Counted from the stretch's first letter, positions 36,475 through 48,170 are shown. The stretch is DNA of 64,000 bases from Lathyrus oleraceus (GCF_024323335.1 NC_066583.1:360040377-360104376), one strand, 5' to 3'. Translations and numbers: made by a program. The notes: generated from the letters alone by a model not told the origin.

Positions 36475-36840
36475 TTTTGTTCACAATGAATTATTATGTT
36501 ACCAAGTTATTTAGCTAAGTTGTTATTTATTTAATTTGAGAATTTTTTGGTTTGTTGTTTCTTTGAGAAGCGATTATAGCAATGTGAAATGGAACGTGGA
36601 AGTTACCTTCATTGGTTAACTTAATTGTTAAGCTTGTTTTTGTCATTTTGTTTACATGGAAATGATCAATTGAAATGGTTAACCTCATTCTTAGATTATC
36701 ATGTAATGGATTAAAAAACAATAAAAACTATGTGGAGAATGGTTAAGGTAATTACCATAGTGTTTTTTTGTGTTCGGTTCTCAACTTCTCATTGTAACTT
36801 GTGTAACTGGTTTAATTTGTTTGCGGGAAAAACATAGTTT
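36475..36840. other. Upstream region of the ClpC-like gene
   Basis: AT-rich; should contain the promoter (minus strand). No convincing TATA box seen; an AAATAAATA-like stretch near 36525-36535 is weak. Confidence 0.35.
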
Positions 36841-36919
36841 TGTTTTTGTTTTAATGACACTACTTCTATAACAGTCTAATATCGAGTATGACTCAACAAA
36901 GAGGAATACAACGTGTAGT

Positions 36920-37003
<84 letters not shown>

Positions 37004-37317
37004 GATTATAATTTATCATAGAAATACAATGAAATTATAGATGCTTTATAGTCGGAGAGAACTGTGTTAATAAAGATAGATTATGTTTATTGTTTTTACT
37101 TTTGCTTCTTTTTAATTTCCTATATTGATTGTTGTTCTAACAATTGGTATTTGATGAAAATTAATTCTGGTGCTAAATTCGAGATGACAAGGTTTGACGG
37201 GACAAGTAATTTAAGATTATGGAAAATGATGGTTAAGGATATGTTGACTCAGAAAAATTTACAGAAGGCCATGCGTTGGACAAAACTGATTGACATGGAG
37301 GATACAAATTGGTCAAG
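36841..37317 (+). mobile_element. Ty1/copia remnant: LTR end, PBS and gag start
   Basis: TTCTAACA followed by TTGGTATTTGATG (about 37135-37155) looks like an LTR end with a degraded initiator-tRNA PBS. Next is a copia Gag N-terminus: KFEMTRFDGTSNLRLWKMMV and MLTQKNLQKAM (about 37170-37300). It stops abruptly at an LTR-like boundary at 37318. The left end is not defined. Confidence 0.5.
36923..37001. repeat. (AT)n microsatellite, about 79 bp
   Basis: Pure AT dinucleotide run within the LTR-like part of the copia remnant. Confidence 0.95.
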
Positions 37318-38075
37318 TGTTTACTGTCGAAATTGATAAATTAACGCTAGTCTTCCAAATTCAAAAATACTTTGGTTACTCACAGGATCGACTAGATTGA
37401 TCTTAGGACATGTGTTTTTGTTAATTTAGATTTTGTAAATGATGAACATTTCGACAATGCTCTTGGTTTGAAAATAACATTCAAAGTTTAAGAGTAAATG
37501 CAGAAATATAAAGAGACAATGTAAAGAAGGCTTCAACGTAAAATTGCAATGAAGATAAATGACGGAAATGTAAAAGTATGGTGATCACACATACATTCTC
37601 TCAGCAATTCGTTTCTCAATACACAAATACTTAGAGTAAAATTTGTGAGTTTTGTACAAGATGGAACACACTGAATCCTAAACACTAAGACTCCTATTTA
37701 TACTAATTCGAAACAACTGTAATAAACTATCTCTTCTCCAAAAGATGACATGTTTTCGTCTGCATGCACTTCGCTATCCATAGTTTTCCACGTGTTCTCC
37801 AAAGAAACAGATAAGGCCAAAAAACAGTTATGAGCCGTATTTGAATTTACGCTCCGTCGAACGCAACTCCAACGAAATGCCTCTGTCAAACTGTAGTTTG
37901 AACCTAAAAATATTTTTAAGTCTCAAACCAACATTTCCCTCTACGCAAGGGGGTTTCTTCGACTAAAAACTCTTTATGTCGAAAGAATCATATTCGTGTA
38001 TTCTTTTCAGAATATTTCCTTTAGCTTTTCTAGTTAATCTCAAACATTTACTTAGCGTCGACATTCCAGCTAACA
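37318..38075 (-). repeat. LTR-like segment, minus strand (758 bp)
   Basis: On the minus strand it begins TGTTAGCTGGAATGTCGACG (38075) and ends GACAGTAAACA (37318). It is preceded by a polypurine-like TTTGAGGGGCAATT. A TATAAATAG box lies at 37694-37702 on the same strand, in the middle as expected for an LTR. No matching target duplication was found, so boundaries are tentative. Confidence 0.42.
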
Positions 38076-38375
38076 AATTGCCCCTCAAAAATATCGTTTT
38101 TGACTAAATGAAGAAAAAGACATTTTTTGAGAAAGTTTCGACACAACAACATCTTTTACTTCTATGACGTCATGGTGATCATGACCACCTTTTCTCAAAC
38201 GTCTCATCAAGACGTGCGTAAAATCCACTTTAATCATCGCACTCTTATTTCCTAGGAGATCGTGGGCCACGTCAACTTCCACCGTCCATTCAATCATCCT
38301 CTAATCGAAAATGTGTTCCACGATCATCATCAACCATTAATGCTTGAAGTGAAACGTTCCCTCTTTACTCCACTA

Positions 38376-38383
38376 TAAATAAC
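38376..38383 (+). promoter_or_regulatory. Predicted TATA box for the PMD-like ORF
   Basis: CTATAAATAAC about 120 bp before an ATG (38500), followed by a CT-rich leader typical of plant 5' UTRs. Confidence 0.45.
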
Positions 38384-38499
38384 ATTTTTCAACTTCTTTT
38401 CCACTTTTTCACTCTTCTGAATTTCTCACACTCTCAAACAAGAGAAACTCTCAATTTCTCTCATTTCAAACCCAGTTTTTCTTCAACAAATCTCCATCA

Positions 38500-39257
38500 A
38501 TGACGCCAACAACAACAATAGTGGGAAATCTCCATCAGTTCATAGAATTCTTGGTCCAACGATAGTGGGAAATCAACAATACATCCCAGAACCTCCTCTT
38601 GAAGAGGAGAAACTCCGTACTTATCAATCTCAGGTATTAATCCCCATATCTATCTTTGGTATGAAACATGCAATTCCAGGTCCTTTACCAGATGTAAATG
38701 TTAATCCTGCAAAACTTAAGGAATTTTTCCCAACATATCACCGTAACAAACCCATAGCAAGTAGGAAGAAGCCTATGGATAATACTGAGGTTACTACTGC
38801 TAAGCCAAATGCCCCAGCTGATAACCAGGACAAGTCTTAGACTGAGCCTATAGAGAATCACATAACTTAGACTATATGAACAATTTTAGGGTATTTCATT
38901 CTTGCCCTTTGTTCAAAGATCCCAAAGATTACGTAGCCCGGCTAGCCAAAATAGAGAAAAGGAAAACCCAAGTCTGGAAGGATATGAGAATCTTCGACAT
39001 GATTTAATTGTCAAAGGTTGGGCCTGGATATAGTCAAACTATGTTAATAGCTTTCTTGTATTTTTGGGATAGTACTCACACCACCTTTCACCTCCCTTGT
39101 GGGATGATAACCCCAACCCCTCTTCGACATACTTGTAATTACCGGTCTTCGACCAACAAGAGAAACCTACGACCCCAACTTCATGGCTGAAGACACTATT
39201 GACTTTAATGGAAATCGAGCCACTTTCACAAACTACATCGCAGACTACCACAAGAAG
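38500..39257 (+). pseudogene. Plant mobile domain (PMD)-like gene, 5' part
   Basis: Several frames with stops. The segment VGPGYSQTMLIAFLYFWDST and HTTFHLPCGMITPT, then in another frame a stretch resembling FDIACITGLRP, matches the N-terminal part of the plant mobile domain ('aminotransferase-like'). That domain is found in transposons and in MAIN-type host proteins. The ORF around 38565-38840 (YIPEPPLEEEKLRTYQSQVL) is its Pro/Asn-rich leader. The SIRE-type element at 39258 interrupts it; it resumes at 50735. It is adjacent to an LTR-like segment and lies antisense to it. Confidence 0.6.
39253..39257. repeat. Target site duplication AGAAG (left), SIRE-type element
   Basis: AGAAG at 39253-39257 and again at 50730-50734, directly outside the TG...CA LTR ends. 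Confidence 0.92.
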
Positions 39258-41110
39258 TGTGAGGGCAAAGGTTCTTAGTCTTTGTTTTGATGATGTCAAA
39301 CCTTTTTAGTTGCTCATAATGTGTACTTTGGACGGTGTCATCATATCATAGAGTGAATTCATTCTCCAACATGCTCAAAGTATAAGTTTAACGTGTCCAT
39401 GCATATAGGAGCATCTCATATATGTCAATAATGCACTTGATCATCGTTGGTACCTTATGTTCATAAGAGAATGGTTTGAATTGACCAAAATACGTCTCAA
39501 AAACTCATTTTTGACAGTTTAAGAACTTTGAGTCGACTTATGCCTTGGAGCGGTCGACTCATTCATGCATATCACATTCTGTGTAACTCTCGGCTCTGAA
39601 CAGGTCGAGTCATAGGTCAACTCAATCCTGGAAAAACAAGATGAGTTAACTCATCCACCTGTTGTGTCGACTCATTACCTGTTTCATTTGAACCATGTTG
39701 CTACGGGTATGAACAGGTCGAGTCATAGGTCGACTAAACTCTGGAAAAACCTGTTTGAGTCGACTCATCCCCTGTTTGAGTCGAATCTTCGCCTGTTTCA
39801 CTTGAGTAATTTTGTTGCGGGTCTGAACAGGTCGAGTGACATGTGTGAACAGGTCAAGTGGTCGCTGTTGTTACTCAATTTTCTGTTGTGTATTTTTGCA
39901 AAAATATTCTGTTGTGTTCGCGACTTGGTCTATGCATCATATATATATTCTAGAGTTTCTTTTTCAACTGTCAACAAGAAAAGTGAAAGATATACACTAA
40001 AGTTCCTCTTCATCTTCATTCTTCATTGCATGTTTCAACAACTACACATAACAATTTTTGTTGATCATAGTGCATTGCTGTGGTGATAACGTTCAAATAG
40101 GATTGTGTAATCTTAGTTTGGGTAGAGGCTTTGAGTGGTTTTTTCTTGAATAAAACCTTAGGGTTTTGTCCTCCAAGAATTGGGTTTTTTTGCATAAACT
40201 TTGCTTCATAGATTCAGCCGAGTGAAAGGTTTGAAGAACGGTGGGTACGTTCGAACAAGTAATAGTAACCGGAGGATTGTGAAGAAATGTTTGGGTTCAA
40301 GCGTCTTGCGATCGAAATTATCCGAGCTAGAGTTTTGGAGAATGTGGATTTCTTTCAATAAGATATCTACAATCGGAGGTTTGTTCAGAACGCTTGAAAC
40401 ACTTGGTTCAACTCGAACCAAGGGGAGAGAAGTAAATAAGATCTTCAATAACACTTAGGTTTTCTTAGTGGTGATCATTTCTTCTCTTGTATAAACTTTA
40501 CAATTTGATAATAAATATCTCAATTCTAGTTTTAGAATTGGGGGCAGACGTACCCTAAGCGAAGATGAAAGGGGAACTGCCTAAACAAATCTGGTGTTAT
40601 TCTCTCTTTCTCTAACTCTTTAAATTCTGCATAAATTGAATCTTGTGTGAAATTAATTGTACACTTCATCTTGCTTAATTATTGTGTATTAAAGTTGTTC
40701 AATAAATTGGTGCAATCGCTTTGATTGCATCTAAGGAAAATTATGCACAATTAATTCTAGTGAAATTGAGACTTGGTGTAGTATGCACACCACGTGTTTG
40801 ATAAAATTAACTTTTCACAAGTTTATCAATATTTTGCTTGTTCTCTTATTGTGTTAACTCATCATTAGCGGTAACTATATAAAGGATTGGTGTATTTGAT
40901 CGATTGATTAAGATAGTTGTTGATTATCTTTATCTTAGTCATTCCATTTGGTTTCACGCATATCCAATCTTTCCATTAATGGATTGTTTAAATGATCGTG
41001 GTCTAGGGAGATTTCCTAACCTTTAAAAACAATTTTAAAAAGAGCTAAATTTTAAATACTAATCTATTCAATCCCCCCCCCCCTTTCTAGATCGGTACTA
41101 TCATCTAACA
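39258..41110 (+). repeat. SIRE-type 5' LTR (1,853 bp)
   Basis: TGTGAGGGCAAAGG ... CATCTAACA. It contains many GTCGACTC/GAGTCGA units between about 39530 and 39870. A short AT run (39939-39948) occupies the place expanded to about 320 bp in the 3' LTR. Confidence 0.92.
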
Positions 41111-41112
41111 AG

Positions 41113-41130
41113 TGGTATCACGAGCACCTG
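41113..41130 (+). other. SIRE-type primer-binding site
   Basis: TGGTATCACGAGCACCTG two bases after the LTR; matches the initiator tRNA-Met type PBS (TGGTATCAGAGC) with an inserted C. Confidence 0.7.
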
Positions 41131-41164
41131 TTCATCTAGTGCTTCACATATAACTTTTTAGAAA

Positions 41165-42840
41165 ATGAGTAACGATCCTAAAGGGAAGTACAATAGAGCG
41201 CCTATTTTTACTGGTGAAAACTACAGTTATTGGAAAGATTATATGCGTATCCATATCAACTCTATTGATAGGAAGGTACGGAAAGTCATCCAAGATGGTC
41301 CTACAGAAATAATTATGACCAATGTGGATGGTGTTGTTATACCTAAACCTGAAGCACAATGGAATGAAGAGGATGAGAAAAAGTATAGCTATGATTGGAA
41401 AGCCAGAAATATGATCATCGCCGTCTTAGGTGTTGATGAGTATTATAGGGTTTCCTATTGTACTAGTGCTAAAGCTATGTGGGACTCATTGTAAATTACC
41501 CATGAGGGAACCAATGATGTCAAACTAGCTAGAATCAACACTTTGACTCAAGAATTTGACCTTTTTCATATGAAGGATGGTGAAACAATTGCTTATATGG
41601 AAAAGTGATTTTCTCATCTAATCAATCAGTTAAATGATCTTGATAGAACTACCCCTAATGATGTTGCTACTAACAAAATCTTAAGATGTCTTAACAGGGA
41701 ATGGCAACCAAAGGTCACTACGATTAAGGAAGTCAATGATCTAAGAACATTGGACATGCCAACATTGTTTGGTAAGCTTCAAGAGCATGAGCAAGAGCTC
41801 ATGAACCTTGAGAAACATGAGAAGAGTAAAAATAAGGAAAAGAAGGAGAAAGCTAAGGACACTGAAAGGAAGTCTACCGCTTTAAAGGCTTCAAGTTCTA
41901 AGTCATACACTAATGATACATATGAGTGAATCAAGTGATGACGATAAAGATTTGAATGAAGGCATGAGGCTGTTTGTAAGGAGGTATAACAGATACCTTA
42001 GAAAGAATGAAGTTCAACATTCAGATAAAAATCTAGTCAACTATAGAAAACAATCAAAATTCCCAAATCGAGAGGAAGGTAAGACAACTAAGTCAAAAGG
42101 ATCATGCTACAATTACGGAAAGGTCGCTCACTATAAGTTGGTTGTTCCTTGTTGAAGAAAGACAAAGGAAGAGACAAACTTCATAAGAAATCTAGCAAAG
42201 CTAGAAGAGAATACATTGCATGGGAGAGCGATAGTGAGTCCTCAAGCGATGATAACTCAAGTGATGAAGAAGAAAATGTCAATCTTTGTCTTATGGCTCA
42301 TCAAAAGAAGAAAAATAATGTAAGTCATTCTAAATATGATCACGTTGATAAAATCTCTTATTTTGATTTGCAAAAATCCTTTAGTACTCTACACAACGAG
42401 GCCAAGGAAGCTTTTAAACGCTTAGCCTCAAATAAGATTTTTTTTTGGTATTTAGAAAAAAAGGTTTCTAATTCTGAAAAGGAGTTAGAAAATCTTAACA
42501 AATCTATGATTGAGGCTACTAAAGGAAAAACTGAAGATGATAAGGGATTTTGGTTTAGATGGTCTGGATGTGAAACTTGTCACATTTGGCAAAGAGATGT
42601 TAGAACTCTTCAAGCTAAATTAGACAAGGCTTTACAATCTAAAGTTACCTTTTCTATTGATCAATAACATTTTAGAAGTAACATGAATAATCCTTATAAA
42701 AAATACATTTATGTGTTAAAGGATCAAGTTAGCAAAAGCAACTCTCATCCGAACTTAAATTGTCTATATTGTTGCAAGAGGGGGCATATTATTGCTAAAT
42801 GCCGATTTAGGAGATTTTTGGTTCCTAAAGGCATTTTTTA
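41165..42840 (+). pseudogene. SIRE-type gag, degraded
   Basis: Starts MSNDPKGKYNRAPIFTGENY, a copia Gag (UBN2-type) N-terminus, and continues to a long Lys/Glu tract (about 41815-41870). In-frame stops occur at 41492-41494, 41606-41608 and 41927-41929, with frameshifts near 41920 and 42150. The first zinc knuckle is degraded (CYNYGKVAHYK, missing its second Cys). A second, CLYCCKRGHIIAKC near 42760-42805, keeps the CCHC spacing. An acidic serine-rich stretch (SDSESSSDDNSSDEEENVNL) lies between them. Confidence 0.82.
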
Positions 42841-42927
42841 ATGGTTGCCCAAATGCAACCAAAGTTTCACTCACACACAAGGACCCAATGAAAATTGGGT
42901 ACCTCCTTCCCTTGTTTAAATTTGTAG

Positions 42928-44526
42928 GTGAAATGTCTTGAGGATACGGAGAGAACATGGTTTCTCGATAGTGGATGCTCAAGACATATGACAGGTGACA
43001 TTTCCTTATTCTTTGACTTTGTGGCTAAGAAGAAAGTATTTGTAACCTACGGTGATAATAACAAGGGAGCTATACTCGGAAAAGGTAGTGTGGGTAATCC
43101 CTCCTCTACTACTATCTCAGACATCCTTTTAGTTGAAGGCCTTAAGCACAATCTTATTAGCATTAGCCAATTATGCAACAAAGGATATAAAGTATCATTC
43201 TCAAAATATTGTTGCATGATTGAACATAATGATAAAAAGAATGATGTGTTTAAGGGCTTGGGGGTAAATAATGTATACATGCTTGACTTGAATGAATTAT
43301 CTTTGACTAACGCTAAATGTCTCGTCTCCATGAGTGAAGACTCTTGGCTTTGGCATAGGCGATTAGCGCATGTCAACTTTGACTTGCTAAATAAAGTTAT
43401 TGCAAAAGATCTAGAAATTGGTCTACCCAAAATCAAATTTTCAAAAGACCACTTATGTGATGCGTGCCAAATGGGAAAGCAAACAAGGATCTCTTTTAAA
43501 TCTAAAAACATTGTTTCCACAACGAGACCCCTTGAACTTCTCCATATGGACCTTTTTGGGCCATCTAGAATTAAAAATCTAGGTGGAAACTAGTATGATT
43601 TTGTTATAGTAGATGACTACTCTAGATTTTGTTGGACCATTTTCTTAGCAAGTAAAAGTGACACTTTTTCAGCTTTTAAAAAGTTTGCCAAGATTTCTCA
43701 AAATAAATTGAACACTAGCATAATTACTATCCGAAGTGATCATGGAGGTGAATTTGAAAACCACCTCTTTGAGGAATTTTGTGAAACAAACGACATTGAT
43801 ACTAATTTTTCTGCTCCAAGAACTCCACAATAAAATGGAGTAGTGGAACGTAAAAACCAAGTTTTAGAAGAGCTTGGAAGGACTATGATCAATGAAAATG
43901 GCCTTCCTAAATATTTTTGGGCCGATGCCATAAACACGGCTTGTTATGTATTGAATAGGATACTCATTTATCCTATTCTATACAAAACCCCTTACGAATT
44001 GCTAAAGGAAAGGAAGCCTAATGTTTCACATCTTCATGTCTTTGGATGTAAATTTGACTCAAAAGCTGATGAAGGTATCTTTCTCGGATACTCTCAATCT
44101 AGTAAAGCATATAGGGTATACAACAAAAGGTTACTTATCGTTGAAGAATCCGTGCATGTTTCCTTTAATGAATCTTATCCGAAAATTGTCGGAGAAGGTA
44201 TTTTTGTTGATGGTGCAGGTGTTCCTTCGGAAAACATAATAAAAGATCAAGAAGAAAAGAATGTTGAAACTCATCCGGAAAAAGATGAGGAGGAGATGGA
44301 TCACATATCTGAAAAGAAAGAGGAGGATCATCTTATTAATAACAATGATCTTCCTTTGGAATGGAAATCTTCTAAGGATCATCCCGTCGATAATATTCTA
44401 GGAGATATCTCAAAGGGAGTTACTACACGGTCAAATATAAGAACTTTTGTTATTATTTTGCTTTTGTCTCTCAAATTGAGCCTAAAAACTCCAAATACGC
44501 ATTTCTCGATGAACATTGGTTTTTAG
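42928..44526 (+). pseudogene. SIRE-type protease and integrase, degraded
   Basis: Protease motif WFLDSGCSRHMTGD. The integrase zinc region (HRRLAHVNF ... CDACQMGKQ) and catalytic core (LLHMDLFGPSR, then ITIRSDHGGEFEN) follow, with VVERKNQVLEE after it. Stops at 43591-43593 and near 43831-43833 break the frame, the latter just before NGVVERKN. A frameshift near 44445 separates the integrase C-terminus from the RT. Confidence 0.85.
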
Positions 44527-44528
44527 CA

Positions 44529-45952
44529 ATGCAAGAGGAACTTAATCAGTTCAAGAGAAATGAGGTGTGGGATCTTGTTCCCCCTCCGCGAGGCCATCGA
44601 GTAATTGTTACTAAATGGGTGTTTAGAAATAAGGTATACGAAAAAGGAGTTATAACTCACAACAAGGCTCGCCTTATTGCTCAAGGGTATAACACAGAGG
44701 AAGGCATCAACTATGAGAGAACTTATGCTTCGGTCGCCCGACTCGAGGCTATACGCCTTTTTCTTTCCTACTCTTGTTCTCAAAACTTTAAATTATTTCA
44801 AATGGATGTTAAAATCACTTTTCTAAATAGATACATTAATGAAGAGGTCTATGTATCTCAACCTCCCGATTTTGAAAACTATGAGCATCTTAACTATGTT
44901 TATAAGCTTAAGCGTGCTTTGTACGGTCTCAAACAAGCCCCTAGGGCTGGTATGAGCGTCTTAGCAAATTTCTACTAGAACAAGGATTCTCAAGAGGGAA
45001 GGTTGATACAACCTTTTTTATTAAGCTTCAAGGAAAACACTCTATTTTAGTCCAAGTTTATGTATATGGCATTATTTTTGGATCTACTAACATAAATTTG
45101 GTCAAGGAATTCTCTAAGTTGATACAGGGAGAATTTGAAATGAGCATGATGGGGGAGCTAAATTACTTCCTCGGACTTCAAATCAAGCAACTTAAAGAAG
45201 GAACCTTTGTGAGCCAAATGAAGTACTGCAATGAGTTACTCAATCGCTTCGATATGGAAAACTCCAAAGTAATCAACACTCCAATGCCTATTGCGGTTAA
45301 TATGGACCAGGATGAAAATTGTAAGACCGTAGATATTATGTTTAGTGTATGTATGTGTGCTAGGTATCAATCATGTCCCAAAGAATCATATTTAAAGGCT
45401 GTCAAGCGCATACTTAGATACCTTTATGGTACTTCAAAGTATGGGCTTTGGTTTTCTAAGGAAAGTGATTGCTCTTTGGTTGGCTACTCTGATTCCGACT
45501 TTGCTGGTTGCAAATCGGATAGGAAAAGCACTAGTGGTACTTGTCATTTTTATTCAAATTCATTAGTGAGTTGGCATAACAAAAAGCAAGTTTCAGTTGC
45601 TTTGTCAACAGTCGAGGCGGAATACGTTGCGGCCGGTAATTGTTGTGCTCAAATTTTGTGGCTCAAACAACAATTACTCGACTTCAATGTTCAACTTGAA
45701 CGTATTCCCATTTTGTGTGAAAATACAAGCGCCATCAATTTAACCAAAAATCCTATACTTCATTCACACACTAAACATATTGAAATTAGGCATCACTTCC
45801 TTAGGGATCATGTTGAGAAAGATGATGTTGTCTTCGAGCACGTTGATAGCAAAAATCAACTTGCCGATATTTTCACAAAACCACTTGCGACAGAGCCTTT
45901 CTTCCAGATCCGTATGGAACTTGGTGTTCTCGATATCTCGGACCGCTTTTAG
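44529..45952 (+). pseudogene. SIRE-type reverse transcriptase and RNase H, active site lost
   Basis: RT from MQEELNQFKRNEVWDLVPPP, through FQMDVKITFLN and RALYGLKQAPRA, to a stop at 44976-44978. After a frameshift the catalytic box near 45057-45071 reads VYVYGIIFGS, so both Asp of the usual YVDD are replaced. From 45098 the fingers/RNase H frame is open to 45952, including YSDSDFAGCKSDRKSTSGTC and STVEAEYVAAG, and ends NQLADIFTKPLATEP, typical for copia RNase H. Confidence 0.88.
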
Positions 45953-46229
45953 ATTTATATATGATGCTTGCTCTATATCTATGCATGTCTATTCCTTGAT
46001 TGACAAGTGCGAGCTATGTGAGGGCCTTCATTGTCTATCATCATTGGAGGTAATATCGTTCCTATCTATTTGAACTACCTTGATCAATTATGTATGTATA
46101 TACTTGTTATATATAATGCAATTCTTGATGTTTATTTTATGGTTTGGTCTAAGCTTAATCCATTTCTATGTTTCAATTATGCTTGAACTCGCTTAGGAAT
46201 CATATTTAACATGCGTTCATCATTATGAG

Positions 46230-46480
46230 CATTTTTGAATTTCATGTCTTCAAATCATTAACTTCGGGTCCCAACAGGTCGACCCATGAGTCGACTCGTC
46301 GCTACCCAGAGTCCATTCATCTGAGGTTTCAAACATGGATGTGTCGACTCATTACATGTATGAGTCGACTCTTCGCTGCCAATTTCTTCCTTGCATTAAT
46401 TTTGGGTCCCAACAGGTCGACCCATGAGTTGACTCTTCGCTACCTAGAGTTAACTCATTTGCGTTTTTAACAAGTCGACT
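46230..46480 (+). repeat. GTCGACTC-rich repeats before the env-position ORF
   Basis: Units such as CAACAGGTCGACCCATGAGT recur (about 46273 and 46410) with GAGTCGACTC variants. They resemble the repeated units inside the LTRs at 39530-39870 and 48840-49175. Open frames here are translated repeat. Confidence 0.75.
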
Positions 46481-46607
46481 CATTTTCAAGGCATCTCTTT
46501 TCAATTTCATAATCAATCAACTAGTTCTTCTATCCTCTCCATCTCTCTCTTCCTCACACAAACCCTAAAAACCCATTACCTCAAATCTCTGCACAAACAA
46601 CATTCAA

Positions 46608-47600
46608 ATGGCTTCATCAAGGACCTCTGGAAAAAGAACTGCAAGGGGACCCTCTTCTCACACTGGTATTGCACAACCTCGCTCAAATATGCCGGTAACT
46701 GCTCTATCCTTACTCTCTGATGGTCTTGCCAAATCCTTTGAAAAGAAGTTCAAAAAGAGAACAATTGTAAAGCAGTACGTATACTCACCATTAGTGGCTG
46801 GACACATGCGCATTCCAGAAGTTGTTGAGCGGTTAAATTCTCAAAGAATTGACTTATTCTTAGACTGTACTACTAAGTATAATGAAGATTTAGTCAAACT
46901 GTTTTATACCGGTGTTGTTGGAAAATTCGAGGGTTATGAGTTTAGATGCAATATCGGTAATAGGGTTATTGAAGTTAATGATGATGTTTGGAAATATCTG
47001 TTTGAAATTTCTCCACTGTCGTCTCCTAATGATCTCAAGATTACCGACATTGTATTTTCTCCAATCTATGAGTCCATGACTTCCTTAAACTCAATGTTAA
47101 AGAGACTGTTTTCTGCAAATGTTATTGAGAGTAATTTGTTCCATACCAATGTGACTACTGGACTTTTAAAGCCTGTCGACAGGATCTTACACTGGGTTGT
47201 GACACATATTATCCGTCCTAAACAAAGAAGTAACTCCAAAGTGGACAAGACCAAAGTACACTTGGTTTATGTGTTGAAACATAAGTTCAAGGTTAATTGG
47301 CCACACTACATTGCAAGCAGGATCTTTGCCCTAAAGGAGTCAGGTCGAGGCACCGATCTCTGCTATCCTTCATTTATTCAAATTATCCTAAATCGAGCTG
47401 AAGTTTCTGTTCTAGGAATTCAATATACCTATGTGGCTGCAAATCAAGAATTTTGTCAAAAATATTTAAGTTTGATGGGCAACACTTGGGATCCTACAAC
47501 ACGAATATACAAGATCCGTACTCAAGCTTCAAGTTCTAATATTCAGCATTTGGAAGATGATGATGATGATAATGAAGATGATGATAATGAAAATAAATAA
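46608..47600 (+). CDS. SIRE-type extra ORF (env-position protein), 330 aa, uninterrupted
   Basis: Starts MASSRTSGKRTARGPSSHTG and ends in an Asp/Glu/Asn-rich tail (EDDDDDNEDDD). The middle contains RIDLFLDCTTKYNEDLVKLF, YTGVVGKFEGYEFRCNIGN and HWVVTHIIRPKQRSNSKV. This is the layout of the 'putative plant transposon protein' domain encoded after RNase H in SIRE-lineage elements. That position is sometimes called env-like, but I see no signal peptide or strong membrane segment, so an envelope role is not supported here. It has no stops over 330 codons although gag-pol of the same copy is heavily decayed. Confidence 0.72.
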   Translation: MASSRTSGKRTARGPSSHTGIAQPRSNMPVTALSLLSDGLAKSFEKKFKKRTIVKQYVYSPLVAGHMRIPEVVERLNSQRIDLFLDCTTKYNEDLVKLFYTGVVGKFEGYEFRCNIGNRVIEVNDDVWKYLFEISPLSSPNDLKITDIVFSPIYESMTSLNSMLKRLFSANVIESNLFHTNVTTGLLKPVDRILHWVVTHIIRPKQRSNSKVDKTKVHLVYVLKHKFKVNWPHYIASRIFALKESGRGTDLCYPSFIQIILNRAEVSVLGIQYTYVAANQEFCQKYLSLMGNTWDPTTRIYKIRTQASSSNIQHLEDDDDDNEDDDNENK

Positions 47601-48170
47601 GAGAATAATGATGACGATACTCACCCTATGGAGGATGATCAACAAGTTAATTACCATGGTGATTGGCTAGGTGCTACACCAGGACAAAATCCATCTAATA
47701 ACCAAGGCTAGGGAGAGTGGCAACACATCGGCTAAACCAGCCAACAATCTTCCTATATGCCTCCACCTCCTTCTCAATCTGAAAATTCTGAAGTAATAGA
47801 AATGTTGAGAAATATGCAAATACATCAGCAAAATTTTTCCACACTTTAAGAGGAGAGATTTACGGCTTTGCAGAATCAGCTTCAGATTCAAAGTGACAAC
47901 TTTGCCTCTTTTTCAACTCTCCAAGAGGAACAATACTCAAACTTAAGGGGTCAGATTCAAACTCAAAGTGAAAACTTCAATTCATTTGACTCCATCATCA
48001 TGCAACAGATTGATGCTATGGGTTCCAATCATCGCTCTCTCACTGGATCCTTCAATACGCTTAACCGGAACTTCATTGAAATCATTGACCTCTATGAACA
48101 AGACATACCTCCACGTAAACCTTCTCGTTATATAGGTAGAAATGACCCATCACGGGAGAGACGACCTTAG
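47601..48170 (+). pseudogene. Downstream coding remnant of the SIRE env-position region
   Basis: The frame after the 47598-47600 stop still reads as low-complexity protein. At 47868-48170 it gives MQNQLQIQSDNFASFSTLQE followed by repeated Gln/Ser units, LTGSFNTLNRNFIEIIDLY, ending SRERRP. It is probably the original coiled-coil C-terminus, separated by stops at about 47599 and 47850. Confidence 0.5.

Noticed and set aside
46608..47600. Calling this ORF a true envelope glycoprotein
   Set aside because: No signal peptide, transmembrane segment or cysteine pattern; only the position is env-like.
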